From Chryseobacterium aureum (GTDB taxonomy: Bacteria > Bacteroidota > Bacteroidia > Flavobacteriales > Weeksellaceae): a DNA stretch of 64,000 nt. A program made the position numbers and the translations under genes. The notes beneath the pieces were generated by a model, which was not told the DNA's origin, searched no databases, and saw only the letters and a program-made list of their open reading frames with translations. The stretch is taken from contig NZ_CP034661.1 of NCBI RefSeq assembly GCF_003971235.1, positions 558,001-622,000 on the forward strand, given 5' to 3'. Position 1 is the first letter of the stretch, and each line of letters begins with the position of its first letter. Shown piece after piece: positions 8,721 to 17,689 of this stretch.

Positions 8721-9830
8721 ATGAAACGTATTTTAATGGGTTTGGCGGCCATTACCGCTTCCGGTCTGTCAGCACAGAAGTCTGACGGTTCTTTAAAAAA
8801 AGCATTTCAGGATAAATTCTATATAGGAACGGCGATGAGTCTTCCTCAGATTGACGGGACAGATCAGAAAGCAGCAGCCATTATCAGAAAACAGTTCAGC
8901 TCCATTGTTGCGGAAAACTGTATGAAATCTATGTTTTTGCAGCCTCAGGAAGGAAAGTTCTTCTTTGATGACGCTGATAGATTTGTTGATTTTGGACGAA
9001 AAAACAAGATGTTCATTATCGGGCATACACTGGTTTGGCACTCACAGCTGCCACCATGGTTTTTTGTAGACAGTAATGGAAAAGACGTTTCTCCGGAAGT
9101 ATTGAAACAGCGCATGAAAAATCACATTACAACCGTAGTTTCCCGGTACAAAGGAAAAGTAAAAGGATGGGATGTGGTAAACGAAGCGATTCTTGAGGAC
9201 GGATCTTATAGAAAAAGTAAATTTTATGAAATCCTGGGCGAAGATTTTATTACTCTGGCATTTCAGTATGCGCAGGAAGCCGATCCCGATGCAGAACTAT
9301 ATTACAACGATTATAATGAATGGTATCCTGAAAAGGTAAAAGCAGTTATTAAAATGGTTGAAAAACTTAAATCAAAAGGTATCCGTATTGATGGGGTAGG
9401 AATGCAGTCCCATGTCGGGATGGATAACCCTTCTATGGATGAATATGAAAAAGCAATGGTAGATTATTCCAATGCGGGTGTTAAAGTCAATATTACAGAG
9501 ATGGAAATAAGTGCGTTGCCTTCTCCCTGGGGAAGCTCTGCCAATGTTTCAGATACTGTTGCCTACCAGAAAGAAATGAATCCTTACACAAAAGGCCTGC
9601 CTCCGGATGTAGAAACGAAATGGGAAAAACGGTATCTCGATTTCTTCGGCCTGTTTTTGAAACACAAGGATAAAATAAGAAGAGTAACCTTGTGGGGTGT
9701 TACCGATAAGCAGTCCTGGAAAAATGATTTCCCGGTGAAAGGAAGAACAGATTACCCGTTACTTTTTGACAGAAAAGACCAGGAAAAACCTGTAGTGCAG
9801 AAAATAATAAAACTTGCAGAGCGCAATTAA
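8721..9830 (+). CDS. GH10 endo-1,4-beta-xylanase
   Basis: A 369-residue protein with a signal peptide (1-19, ending GLSAQ) and a single GH10 catalytic domain; no carbohydrate-binding module. Diagnostic motifs are VAENCMKSMFLQP, GHTLVWHSQLPPWF, WDVVNEAI with the acid/base Glu155, and VNITEMEIS with the nucleophile Glu260. GH10 enzymes cut the xylan backbone with retention of configuration and tolerate side chains near the cut. The size fits single-domain xylanases of Bacteroidetes. Together with GH67 and GH43 it gives a coherent glucuronoxylan pathway. Confidence 0.95.
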   Translation: MKRILMGLAAITASGLSAQKSDGSLKKAFQDKFYIGTAMSLPQIDGTDQKAAAIIRKQFSSIVAENCMKSMFLQPQEGKFFFDDADRFVDFGRKNKMFIIGHTLVWHSQLPPWFFVDSNGKDVSPEVLKQRMKNHITTVVSRYKGKVKGWDVVNEAILEDGSYRKSKFYEILGEDFITLAFQYAQEADPDAELYYNDYNEWYPEKVKAVIKMVEKLKSKGIRIDGVGMQSHVGMDNPSMDEYEKAMVDYSNAGVKVNITEMEISALPSPWGSSANVSDTVAYQKEMNPYTKGLPPDVETKWEKRYLDFFGLFLKHKDKIRRVTLWGVTDKQSWKNDFPVKGRTDYPLLFDRKDQEKPVVQKIIKLAERN

Positions 9831-9851
9831 AAACAAAAGAATTTTTAGCTA

Positions 9852-10835
9852 ATGAAAAAATCAAAATATTTATTCCCGGAAGATTATATGGCAGATCCTT
9901 CCGTTCATGTTTTTGAAGATAAACTGTATATCTATCCCTCCCATGACAGAGAAAGCGGAATTGAAGAAAATGACAACGGAGATCATTTTGATATGAATGA
10001 CTACCATGTCTTCTCAATGGATGATGTAGAAAATGGGGAAATTAAAGACCATGGTGCAGTACTTTCGGTGAAAGATATTCCATGGGCGGGAAGACAGCTC
10101 TGGGACTGTGATGTAGCCTTTAAAGACGGTAAATATTACATGTATTTTCCTTTAAAGGATCAGAATGATATTTTCAGGATCGGCGTTGCAGTGAGTGATA
10201 AGCCCTATGGTCCCTTCATTCCGGAAAAACATCCGATGATGGGAAGTTACAGCATTGATCCCTGTATTTTTGAAGATAACGGAAAATATTATATGTACTT
10301 CGGAGGCATCTGGGGCGGGCAATTGCAGCGCTACAGAGACAATAAAGCGCTTGAATCTGCAGTAATTCCTGAAAATAATGAGCCTGCAATCCATTCAAAG
10401 GTTGCTCTTTTGAGTGATGACATGCTTCAGTTTGCCGAAGCGCCTAAAGACGTTGTTATTATTGATGAAAACGGACAGCCGCTGCTTCATGGGGATAAGC
10501 ACCGGTTTTTTGAAGCTTCCTGGATGCATCATTACAACGGTACCTATTATTTTTCTTATTCTACGGGAGACACCCATCTTATCTGTTATGCAACAGGTGA
10601 CAATCCTTACGGTCCGTTTACTTTCCAGGGTGAAATTCTTACTCCGGTCGTAGGCTGGACTACCCATCACAGCATTGTAGAGTTCAAAGGAAAATGGTAT
10701 CTGTTTTTCCACGATTCTGTTCCGAGCGGAGGAAAAACATGGCTGAGAAGTATGAAGGTTATTGAACTGGAATATGATCATGAGGGGAAAATCAAAACTA
10801 TTGAAGGTCTGGAAGACGGCCATACCAATCATTAA
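9852..10835 (+). CDS. GH43 glycosidase (beta-xylosidase / alpha-L-arabinofuranosidase)
   Basis: A 327-residue five-bladed beta-propeller enzyme of family GH43. The three catalytic acids are visible: general base Asp15 in ADPSV, pKa modulator Asp136 in SIDPCIF, and general acid Glu221 in FFEASW. There is no signal peptide, so the enzyme should act in the cytoplasm on oligosaccharides imported by the symporter two genes upstream. GH43 members release xylose or arabinose; which one cannot be told from sequence reading alone. Gaps of 21 and 19 bases tie it to GH10 and GH67. Confidence 0.88.
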   Translation: MKKSKYLFPEDYMADPSVHVFEDKLYIYPSHDRESGIEENDNGDHFDMNDYHVFSMDDVENGEIKDHGAVLSVKDIPWAGRQLWDCDVAFKDGKYYMYFPLKDQNDIFRIGVAVSDKPYGPFIPEKHPMMGSYSIDPCIFEDNGKYYMYFGGIWGGQLQRYRDNKALESAVIPENNEPAIHSKVALLSDDMLQFAEAPKDVVIIDENGQPLLHGDKHRFFEASWMHHYNGTYYFSYSTGDTHLICYATGDNPYGPFTFQGEILTPVVGWTTHHSIVEFKGKWYLFFHDSVPSGGKTWLRSMKVIELEYDHEGKIKTIEGLEDGHTNH

Positions 10836-10854
10836 CTATTTTAAAAACTGTTCA

Positions 10855-12888
10855 ATGCAACATCTGAAACCCTATATTTTCTTTTTTCTGATGGTTCCGC
10901 TGCTGATCTTTGCGGAAGACGGAAGCCAGCTGTGGCTTCGGTTTCCTGCCAAGCAAGGGATATCAGCAGATAAAATCATGTCCAAAGGAAACAGTCCCAC
11001 ACTGAACATTGCCAAAAGAGAGTTAACTGGCCACTGGCAGGGGCAGACGGTGGAACTTCGTACAGAAAACAAAGAGAAAAACCTGAAAGACGGCTACAGA
11101 ATTGTTTCTACACCTGAAAAAATTGTTATCTCTGCACATCAGGAAATAGGATTATTATATGGAGTCTATCATATTTTGCGGTTACAGCAGACAAAAGCTG
11201 ATCTGAACCATCTGAACACTACAGAAAAACCATCCTATGATGTGAGGATTTTGGACCATTGGGATAACCTGGATGGGAGTATTGAAAGAGGCTATGCAGG
11301 AAAATCTCTTTGGAAATGGGAAGACCTGCCGGGCAGAATTTCCCCGCGTTACGAAGAATATGCCAGAGCCAATGCTTCTGTAGGAATTAATTCCGTTGTT
11401 CTGAATAACGTCAATGCCTCTCCCAATATGCTTAGGGAAGACTATCTGAAAAAGGTAAAGGTGCTGGCTGATATTTTCAGACCTTACGGCATAAAAGTAT
11501 ATCTTTCGGTGAATTTTTCTTCGCCTAAAGTTCTGGGCGGATTACAAAATTCAGATCCGTTGAATCAAAATGTACAAAAATGGTGGAAAGATAAATCGGC
11601 TGAAATTTACAGGCTGATTCCTGATTTCGGAGGATTTCTGGTGAAAGCCAACTCTGAAGGGCAGCCCGGACCTCAGGATTATGGAAGAACCCATGCAGAT
11701 GGAGCCAACATGCTGGCTGATGCACTGAAACCTTACAAGGGTATCGTAATGTGGAGAGCATTTGTCTACAGCCCAAGTAAAGATGACAGAGCAAAACAGG
11801 CCTACCTGGAATTTGTTCCTTTGGATGGTAAATTCAGGAATAACGTCATCATCCAGATCAAAAACGGACCGGTTGATTTTCAGCCGCGTGAAGCATTTAA
11901 CCCGCTTTTCGGTGCTTTGAGAAAAACTTCTGAAATGGTTGAATTTCAGGTCACACAGGAATATCTGGGCTTTTCCAATCATCTTGTATTCTTGGCACCT
12001 TTATTCAAAGAAACCCTGGAAAGCGATACCTATGCTGACGGACAGGGATCTACCATTGCAAAAATTACAGACGGCACTTTAAGACCCGCTAAAATTACAG
12101 CGATTTCTGCTGTTGCCAATATCGGTGAAGATACCAACTGGACCGGCCATCATTTTGCCCAGGCCAACTGGTATGCCTTTGGAAGGCTTTCCTGGAACCA
12201 TCAGCTCAGTTCGGAGCAGATAGCAGAGGAATGGATCAAAATGACATTTACTGATGATCAGAACTTTGTGAACCCCGTAAAGGAAATAATGCTTTCGTCC
12301 AGAGAAACTGCTGTGGATTATATGATGCCTTTGGGGCTTCATCATATTTTTGCCGGAGGGCATCATTATGGTCCTGAACCATGGGGAGATTATAAAGGCG
12401 GAAGGCCGGACTGGTCTCCTGTATATTACCATCAGGCGGATGCTCAGGGATTGGGTTTTAACAGAACAAAAACAGGAAGCAATGCTGTTTCACAGTATTT
12501 CCCGCCATTGAATGAAAGGTACGGGAATCTCGCAACCTGTCCGGAAAATCTGATCCTTTGGTTTCATCATGTTCCGTGGGATTATACCATGAAAGACGGG
12601 AAAACACTTTGGGATGAGCTCTGTTATACCTACGATTCCGGAGTGAAAAAGGTGAGGGACTATCAGAAAACATGGGATAGAATGGAACCTTATATAGATG
12701 AAAAGAGGTTTGCTGACGTTCAGTCAAAACTCAGAATTCAGTCCAGGGATGCCGTATGGTGGAAAGACGCCTGCCTGCTGTATTTTCAGACTTTCTCAAA
12801 AAAGCCGGTTCCTTATGACATTGAACGGCCTGTTCATGAACTGGAAGATCTGAAAAAGATTAAACTTGATATGGCACATCACAACTAA
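10855..12888 (+). CDS. GH67 alpha-glucuronidase
   Basis: I chose the ATG at 10855 because it lies just after the GH43 stop and opens a signal peptide (MQHLKPYIFFFLMV..., cut near LLIFA); this gives 677 residues. An upstream in-frame start at 10762 lies inside GH43 and is unlikely. Catalytic residues match Cellvibrio GlcA67A with a constant offset of 24: Glu268 (KANSEGQPGP, E292), Asp341 (GPVDFQPRE, D365) and Glu369 (VTQEYLGF, E393). GH67 removes 4-O-methylglucuronic acid from the non-reducing end of xylo-oligosaccharides. Last gene of the operon. Confidence 0.93.
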   Translation: MQHLKPYIFFFLMVPLLIFAEDGSQLWLRFPAKQGISADKIMSKGNSPTLNIAKRELTGHWQGQTVELRTENKEKNLKDGYRIVSTPEKIVISAHQEIGLLYGVYHILRLQQTKADLNHLNTTEKPSYDVRILDHWDNLDGSIERGYAGKSLWKWEDLPGRISPRYEEYARANASVGINSVVLNNVNASPNMLREDYLKKVKVLADIFRPYGIKVYLSVNFSSPKVLGGLQNSDPLNQNVQKWWKDKSAEIYRLIPDFGGFLVKANSEGQPGPQDYGRTHADGANMLADALKPYKGIVMWRAFVYSPSKDDRAKQAYLEFVPLDGKFRNNVIIQIKNGPVDFQPREAFNPLFGALRKTSEMVEFQVTQEYLGFSNHLVFLAPLFKETLESDTYADGQGSTIAKITDGTLRPAKITAISAVANIGEDTNWTGHHFAQANWYAFGRLSWNHQLSSEQIAEEWIKMTFTDDQNFVNPVKEIMLSSRETAVDYMMPLGLHHIFAGGHHYGPEPWGDYKGGRPDWSPVYYHQADAQGLGFNRTKTGSNAVSQYFPPLNERYGNLATCPENLILWFHHVPWDYTMKDGKTLWDELCYTYDSGVKKVRDYQKTWDRMEPYIDEKRFADVQSKLRIQSRDAVWWKDACLLYFQTFSKKPVPYDIERPVHELEDLKKIKLDMAHHN

Positions 12889-12891
12889 AAA

Positions 12892-12934
12892 TTGAGGCAG
12901 CTCTTTTTCCGGATCGGAATGAAAGCTGCCTCAA
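12892..12934 (+). terminator. Hairpin after the xylan operon
   Basis: An 11-bp stem TTGAGGCAGCT (12892-12902) pairs with 12924-12934, and the loop contains a second inner stem TTCCG/CGGAA. It is only 3 bases past the GH67 stop. No strong T run follows on the plus strand; on the minus strand TTTTT follows. It may act in both directions. Confidence 0.6.
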
Positions 12935-13008
12935 AACAATAAACTGTAAGTAAAATTTTAATCCAAAATAATTTGGAATGATCGATATGTCAATCTATCT
13001 ATTTCTTT

Positions 13009-13605
13009 TTATCGGAGTGAAATCATTTTATTAAATACATTTCCGTTTTCTTCAACCCGGATGATATATTGATCTGCTGTTTTCGGATCAAGGTCGAAAG
13101 TGACATCCACTTTTCCGTTATCAGCTTTTCTGCTGGAAGTATAGTATGTTGTATTGTAAAGATCAGATACCGAAATGTTTACATCACCCTTTACATCAGA
13201 CATATGAAGTTTTGCCATATGTCCCGAAATAGTATATTGAGGCTTATTCACTGCGCTTACCGGTGTTTTTTCCACTTCCATTGCATTTTCCTCACCAATT
13301 TTTATTCTGTATTTCTCAATCTTCATTTCAGATTCTGCTACCAGATAATAAACTCCCGGCGCAAAGCTCTGAAAATCATAAGTTTTGGTTATACGATCCC
13401 CATCGGTAAGATTTTCAGAGAATAGCTCGTCATGGGCGCTGTTGTACACAAAAACAGATACGCTCTTAGCATTTGACAGCTGAATATTCAATGTTTTGGC
13501 TTGTACGTTTCCAAAGGAAAGGGAAAAATCTCTGTCCTTACTCATTACATTGGCTGAAAACAATAATGATCCTGCAAAAAATACGGCTTTTAATAATGTA
13601 CTCAT
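13009..13605 (-). CDS. Secreted beta-sandwich-like protein of unknown function
   Basis: A 198-residue protein with a signal peptide (about 1-22, MSTLLKAVFFAGSLLFSANV). The rest is rich in beta-strand-forming residues, with the pattern FAPGVYYLVAESE near 90-102 that is common in Bacteroidetes surface proteins with sorting-domain-like folds, and a second similar segment at the C-terminus (QYIIRVEENGNVFNK). There is no catalytic motif. It converges on the xylan operon, and a TAGCTTTG box lies upstream at 13633-13640. Confidence 0.7.
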   Translation of the reverse strand: MSTLLKAVFFAGSLLFSANVMSKDRDFSLSFGNVQAKTLNIQLSNAKSVSVFVYNSAHDELFSENLTDGDRITKTYDFQSFAPGVYYLVAESEMKIEKYRIKIGEENAMEVEKTPVSAVNKPQYTISGHMAKLHMSDVKGDVNISVSDLYNTTYYTSSRKADNGKVDVTFDLDPKTADQYIIRVEENGNVFNKMISLR

Positions 13606-13632
13606 GGGTGAAGGCTTTTAGAATTAATGGTA

Positions 13633-13640
13633 CAAAGCTA
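13633..13640 (-). promoter_or_regulatory. Bacteroidetes -7 box of the secreted protein gene
   Basis: The minus strand reads TAGCTTTG (TAnnTTTG), 27 bases before the ATG at 13605. No -33 TTG at standard spacing. Confidence 0.45.
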
Positions 13641-13727
13641 TGACGGTTAGAGTTATCTTGCTATAATTAAATTTTCATATTTATGTGTTATATTACCTTT
13701 AAATGTTATTATTGATGTATAATTTGT

Positions 13728-13735
13728 TAATTTTG
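13728..13735 (+). promoter_or_regulatory. Bacteroidetes -7 box of the AraC regulator
   Basis: TAATTTTG matches TAnnTTTG exactly, 22 bases before the ATG at 13758. Confidence 0.5.
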
Positions 13736-13757
13736 CATATGAAAAGAATTTTGTCTT

Positions 13758-14630
13758 ATGAAGCATGCCAATCCGTCTTTCGAGGCCGTAAGGCCAACAA
13801 TTGGAAGTAGTTTTACCAGTCTTAAGTTTCTTACCAATGAAAATATAAAATCTCACGTATGGCACTATCATCCTGAAATTGAACTGATTTTTGTCTGCAA
13901 AGGTTCAGGAAAGAGGCAGATCGGGAGCAGTATCTCTTATTTTTCAGACGGAGACCTTGTTCTGATAGGGAGTAATCTTCCGCATTGCGGGCTTACCAAT
14001 GAGAACACCCATAATGAGTATGAAATGGTAATTCAGTTTAAACCGGACTTTTTAGGAGAGCCTGTATGGAGTATTCCGGAAATGCAGAGAATTGCTGCTT
14101 TACTGGAAAAGTCCAAGGCAGGAATTGTCTTTGGTGAACAGGTGAAAAAGAAGATAGGAAAAGAAATTGTAGAGATGCACGAGGCTTCTTCTCTGGACAG
14201 GCTTTGTAAGTTCCTGAAAATATTGGATGAGCTGTCGGTTACTCAGGATTACAGGACTCTGAATGCGGGTAAATATTATCTGCAGACACAGGTTGAAGAT
14301 AATGAAAGAATTAATCTGATCTTTAATTATGTTAAGGATCATTTTAAAGAATCTATTACCCTGGAGGAAGTGGCTGATCTTGCCAATATGAAAGTACCTT
14401 CTTTCTGCCGCTATTTCAAGAAAATTACCAATAAAACATTTACGCGCTTTGTAAACGAGTACAGGATTACCCATGCACTGAAACTGCTGGCAGAACAGCC
14501 CTTAAGCATTACAGAAGTCTGTTTTGAGTCAGGATTCAATAATTTCAGCTATTTTAACAAAACTTTTAAAGAATATATCCAAAAAAGTCCTTCCCAATAC
14601 AGGAAAGAATTTAATTACTTCATCCAGTAG
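13758..14630 (+). CDS. AraC-family regulator with N-terminal cupin
   Basis: A 290-residue protein. Residues about 25-95 form a sugar-sensing cupin (WHYHPEIELIFVCKGSG, then GDLVLIGSNLPHCG). Residues about 190-285 form the double helix-turn-helix of AraC proteins, with SITLEEVADLANMKVPSFCR and CFESGFNNFSYFNKTFKE as the two recognition units. It is followed, 88 bases on and in the same direction, by transaldolase, galK and galT, so local control of galactose use is plausible. The effector is unknown. Confidence 0.85.
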   Translation: MKHANPSFEAVRPTIGSSFTSLKFLTNENIKSHVWHYHPEIELIFVCKGSGKRQIGSSISYFSDGDLVLIGSNLPHCGLTNENTHNEYEMVIQFKPDFLGEPVWSIPEMQRIAALLEKSKAGIVFGEQVKKKIGKEIVEMHEASSLDRLCKFLKILDELSVTQDYRTLNAGKYYLQTQVEDNERINLIFNYVKDHFKESITLEEVADLANMKVPSFCRYFKKITNKTFTRFVNEYRITHALKLLAEQPLSITEVCFESGFNNFSYFNKTFKEYIQKSPSQYRKEFNYFIQ

Positions 14631-14678
14631 TTTTCTAAAATTCAGTAAAAAAATACATTCTGCTATGATTTATTGAAA

Positions 14679-14703
14679 TATAAGTGTAAATTTAACACTT
14701 ATA
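14679..14703. promoter_or_regulatory. Palindrome before the transaldolase-gal operon
   Basis: A perfect 9-bp inverted repeat TATAAGTGT/ACACTTATA surrounds the 7-base centre AAATTTA. It ends 15 bases before the transaldolase ATG and carries no T run, so an operator is more likely than a terminator. The AraC protein encoded next door is a candidate, but AraC-type sites are often direct repeats. Confidence 0.45.
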
Positions 14704-14718
14704 AATAATAATTGATGT

Positions 14719-15372
14719 ATGAAATTTTTTATTGATACCGCCAATCTGGCGATGATAGAAGAAGCCAATGCGCTTGGCGTTCTGGATGGGGTTACCACGA
14801 ATCCTTCACTGATGGCGAAAGAAGGAATCTCGGGAAAACAAAATATACACCAGCACTACCTTGAGATCTGTACTCTTGTAGATGGGGATGTAAGTGCCGA
14901 AGTTTTGGGAACTGCGTTTGAAGAAATGATTAAAGAAGGAGAGGAGCTCGCCGCATTACATCCAAGGATTGTTGTGAAAGTTCCTGTCACTAAAGAAGGA
15001 ATCAAAGCCATCCGTTACTTTGCTGAAAAAGGAATCAAGACCAATTGCACGCTGGTTTTCTCAGCCGGTCAGGCTCTTTTGGCGGCCAAAGCAGGAGCCA
15101 CTTATGTTTCCCCCTTTCTGGGAAGACTGGACGATGTTTCTACAGATGGTCTTCATCTGATCTCTGAAATCAGGGAGATTTACGATAATTATAATTTTCA
15201 TACACAGATACTCGCAGCTTCTGTCCGCCATAGCATGCATATCCTCAACTGTGCAAAAATTGGTGCAGATGTGGTTACCTGCCCGCTGGCTCCTATCCTT
15301 TCTCTTCTGAAACATCCGCTTACAGATTCAGGATTAGACCAGTTTATCAGAGATTCACAGAAAATGAAATAA
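14719..15372 (+). CDS. Transaldolase / fructose-6-phosphate aldolase-type
   Basis: A 217-residue single-domain TIM barrel of the small transaldolase (TalC/Fsa) class, from FIDTANLAMIEEA and GVTTNPSL at the N-terminus to the Schiff-base lysine Lys87 in IVVKVPVTKEG. It transfers dihydroxyacetone units in the pentose phosphate pathway, or makes fructose-6-phosphate; these two activities cannot be separated by eye. It leads the galK-galT operon (16-base gap), where it could link galactose or pentose carbon to central metabolism. Confidence 0.88.
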   Translation: MKFFIDTANLAMIEEANALGVLDGVTTNPSLMAKEGISGKQNIHQHYLEICTLVDGDVSAEVLGTAFEEMIKEGEELAALHPRIVVKVPVTKEGIKAIRYFAEKGIKTNCTLVFSAGQALLAAKAGATYVSPFLGRLDDVSTDGLHLISEIREIYDNYNFHTQILAASVRHSMHILNCAKIGADVVTCPLAPILSLLKHPLTDSGLDQFIRDSQKMK

Positions 15373-15388
15373 GATCGGGAAGGGAAAG

Positions 15389-16579
15389 ATGGATATTCAT
15401 GAACACTTACTCAGGCCAGCCATAGAAAAGTTTAAAGCAGAATTCGGGGCAGAGCCGGAACGCTTATTTCTTTCTCCGGGAAGAATTAATATTATCGGTG
15501 AGCATGTGGATTACAGCGATGGCTTTGTGCTGCCTGCTGCAATAGATAGATACATCTGTTTTGCTGTCCGTAAAACTCCTGAGACAAATGTATGTACAAT
15601 TGTCGCCAAAGATCTTGGGGAAACATACACCTTTGATATTACCACGCAAGTGAAACCGGTACAGCAGATGTGGATGAATTACATGCTGGGTGTTTTAAGC
15701 CAGCTGCAGAAACCGGAAAATCAGTTTTGCGGACTGGAAATTGTACTTAGCAGTACCATCCCCATGGGTGCGGGACTTTCTTCTTCAGCTGCTCTTGAGT
15801 GCGGTTTTGCCTATCTCCTTAATGAGCTTTTTGATCTTCAGATCCCCAAAAAAGAGATTGCAGTGATAGGGCAAAAATCAGAACATGCTTTTGCGGGAGT
15901 TCAGTGTGGAATTATGGATCAGTTTGCCTCCGTTTTCGGAAAGGAAAACAAGGTGATCATGCTCGACTGCCATTCTCTGGATTATCAGTATTTTGATGCT
16001 GATCTTAGAGGATACAGCTTGCTCCTTTTTGACAGCTGTGTAAAGCACAGCCACCTTACATCTGGTTATAATGAAAGGCGTAAAGATGTTGAACACGGTA
16101 AAAAAATCTTATGGAAAAATTTTCCGGAAATCAAGAAATTCAGAGATTTTACGCTGGCGATGCTTGATCATGTAAAAGAAGAAATGGGTGCTGTTTCATA
16201 CAAAAGATGCCTTTATCTTCTTAAAGAAATTCGCAGAGTGGAAATGGCTGCCCGTGCTATTTCTGACGGAGATGCTGAACATCTGGGAAGACTTCTCACG
16301 GAAACCCATGCAGGCCTTTCAACAGAATTTGAGGTCAGCTGTAATGAGCTTGATTTTTTGGTTGAAAACACATTGCAGCAGGAAGGAGTATTAGGTGCAA
16401 GAATCATGGGAGGTGGTTTCGGAGGCTGCAGCATTAATCTGATCCGGGAAAATAAAGCGGAAGAAATAATTAAAGCAATCAGTGAGAAATACCTGGAAAA
16501 TTTCAATATCCGGATGAAAGTTTATCAGGTTAAAATTTCAGACGGGATAAAAGAATACACCAATGAATACATTATTTGA
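15389..16579 (+). CDS. galK: Galactokinase
   Basis: A 396-residue GHMP kinase, typical GalK length. Motif 1 is the galactokinase signature PGRINIIGEHVDYSDG; motif 2 is PMGAGLSSSAALE, the ATP phosphate loop; GIMDQFASVFG holds the catalytic Asp, and MGGGFGGCSI is motif 3. It phosphorylates alpha-D-galactose to galactose-1-phosphate, first step of the Leloir pathway after mutarotation. Its 3' end overlaps galT by 17 bases, which suggests translational coupling. Confidence 0.95.
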   Translation: MDIHEHLLRPAIEKFKAEFGAEPERLFLSPGRINIIGEHVDYSDGFVLPAAIDRYICFAVRKTPETNVCTIVAKDLGETYTFDITTQVKPVQQMWMNYMLGVLSQLQKPENQFCGLEIVLSSTIPMGAGLSSSAALECGFAYLLNELFDLQIPKKEIAVIGQKSEHAFAGVQCGIMDQFASVFGKENKVIMLDCHSLDYQYFDADLRGYSLLLFDSCVKHSHLTSGYNERRKDVEHGKKILWKNFPEIKKFRDFTLAMLDHVKEEMGAVSYKRCLYLLKEIRRVEMAARAISDGDAEHLGRLLTETHAGLSTEFEVSCNELDFLVENTLQQEGVLGARIMGGGFGGCSINLIRENKAEEIIKAISEKYLENFNIRMKVYQVKISDGIKEYTNEYII

Positions 16580-17612
16580 TCCTAAAAAACATCCCCACAG
16601 AAGATATAATCCTCTTTTAAATGAATGGATACTGGTTTCTCCACAGCGGGCAGACAGGCCATGGCAGGGACAGAAAGAAAAAGTTACAGAAGAAAACCGT
16701 CCTGTACACGATCCGGACTGTTATCTCTGTTCCGGAAATACACGTGCTAATGGCACACAAAACCCTTTGTATACAGGTACCTATGTTTTTAATAATGACT
16801 TTGGAGCATTGCTTAACACCGAAATTGATTTTTCTGGAGAACATTCCGGTTTTTTTACCCTTCTTCCGGAACGGGGCATCAACAGGGTAGTGTGTTTTTC
16901 TGAAGATCACAGTCTTACCCTGCCGGAAATGTCTCTTGAACAGATAAAAAATGTGGTAGAGGTGTGGCAGGAACAGTTTAATGAGCTGGGGGCACTGGAA
17001 TATATTAATTATGTTCAGATTTTTGAAAATAAGGGTAGCATTATGGGCTGCAGCAATCCTCATCCCCATGGGCAGATATGGGCACAGTCTTCCACTCCGA
17101 CAATAGTTCAGAAAACCCAGGATCAATTGAAATTCTATTTTGAAAAGCATAAAAGGACATTGCTGGAAGACTATTTAGAGCAGGAAATTAAAGCAAGGGA
17201 GCGTATAGTTACCGAAAACGAATATTTTACGGCACTGGTTCCTTTTTGGGCATCGTGGCCCTATGAAATCATGATTGTCAGCAGGCAGAAAAGAGAAAAT
17301 ATTGCAGGGTTTTCCGAAGAAGAAAAGGAATCTTTTGCTGAAATTATCAGGAATGTCACTACACGATATGACAATCTTTTTGAAACTTCATTTCCCTATT
17401 CCGCAGGAATCCACCAGTCGCCCACAGATGGCAGGCCACATCCGGAATGGCATTTTCATATGCATTTCTATCCTCCGCTGCTCAGAAATGCGGAAATAAA
17501 GAAATTTATGGTAGGCTATGAGATGCTGGCAGAACCTCAGCGGGACATTACCCCTGAACAGAGTGCAGCAATATTAAGAAACCTTCCCGCCATTCATTAT
17601 AAGAAAAAATAA
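16563..17612 (+). CDS. galT: Galactose-1-phosphate uridylyltransferase
   Basis: A 349-residue HIT-superfamily enzyme. The active site NPHPHGQIW places the nucleophile His169 after His167; the zinc site includes CYLC near 55-58 and the C-terminal motif EWHFHMHFYPPLLR. It exchanges UDP between UDP-glucose and galactose-1-phosphate. The start at 16563 lies inside the end of galK, as expected for coupled genes. No galE or galM is present here, so those steps must be coded elsewhere. Confidence 0.95.
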   Translation: MNTLFDPKKHPHRRYNPLLNEWILVSPQRADRPWQGQKEKVTEENRPVHDPDCYLCSGNTRANGTQNPLYTGTYVFNNDFGALLNTEIDFSGEHSGFFTLLPERGINRVVCFSEDHSLTLPEMSLEQIKNVVEVWQEQFNELGALEYINYVQIFENKGSIMGCSNPHPHGQIWAQSSTPTIVQKTQDQLKFYFEKHKRTLLEDYLEQEIKARERIVTENEYFTALVPFWASWPYEIMIVSRQKRENIAGFSEEEKESFAEIIRNVTTRYDNLFETSFPYSAGIHQSPTDGRPHPEWHFHMHFYPPLLRNAEIKKFMVGYEMLAEPQRDITPEQSAAILRNLPAIHYKKK

Positions 17613-17638
17613 TAAAATCAATATCTTTGAAAAAGAAT

Positions 17639-17680
17639 AAGCAAATGATGATTCTGATACATTCAGAATCTTGCTTTTCC
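17639..17680 (+). terminator. Hairpin between galT and the HAD phosphatase
   Basis: Stem GATTCTGA/TCAGAATC (17650-17657 with 17663-17670), loop TACAT, with an outer AAGCAA/TTGCTT pairing (17639-17644 with 17671-17676) and TTTT after it. It may end part of the gal transcripts or stabilise the galT message 3' end. Confidence 0.55.
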
Positions 17681-17689
17681 CAATAAATT

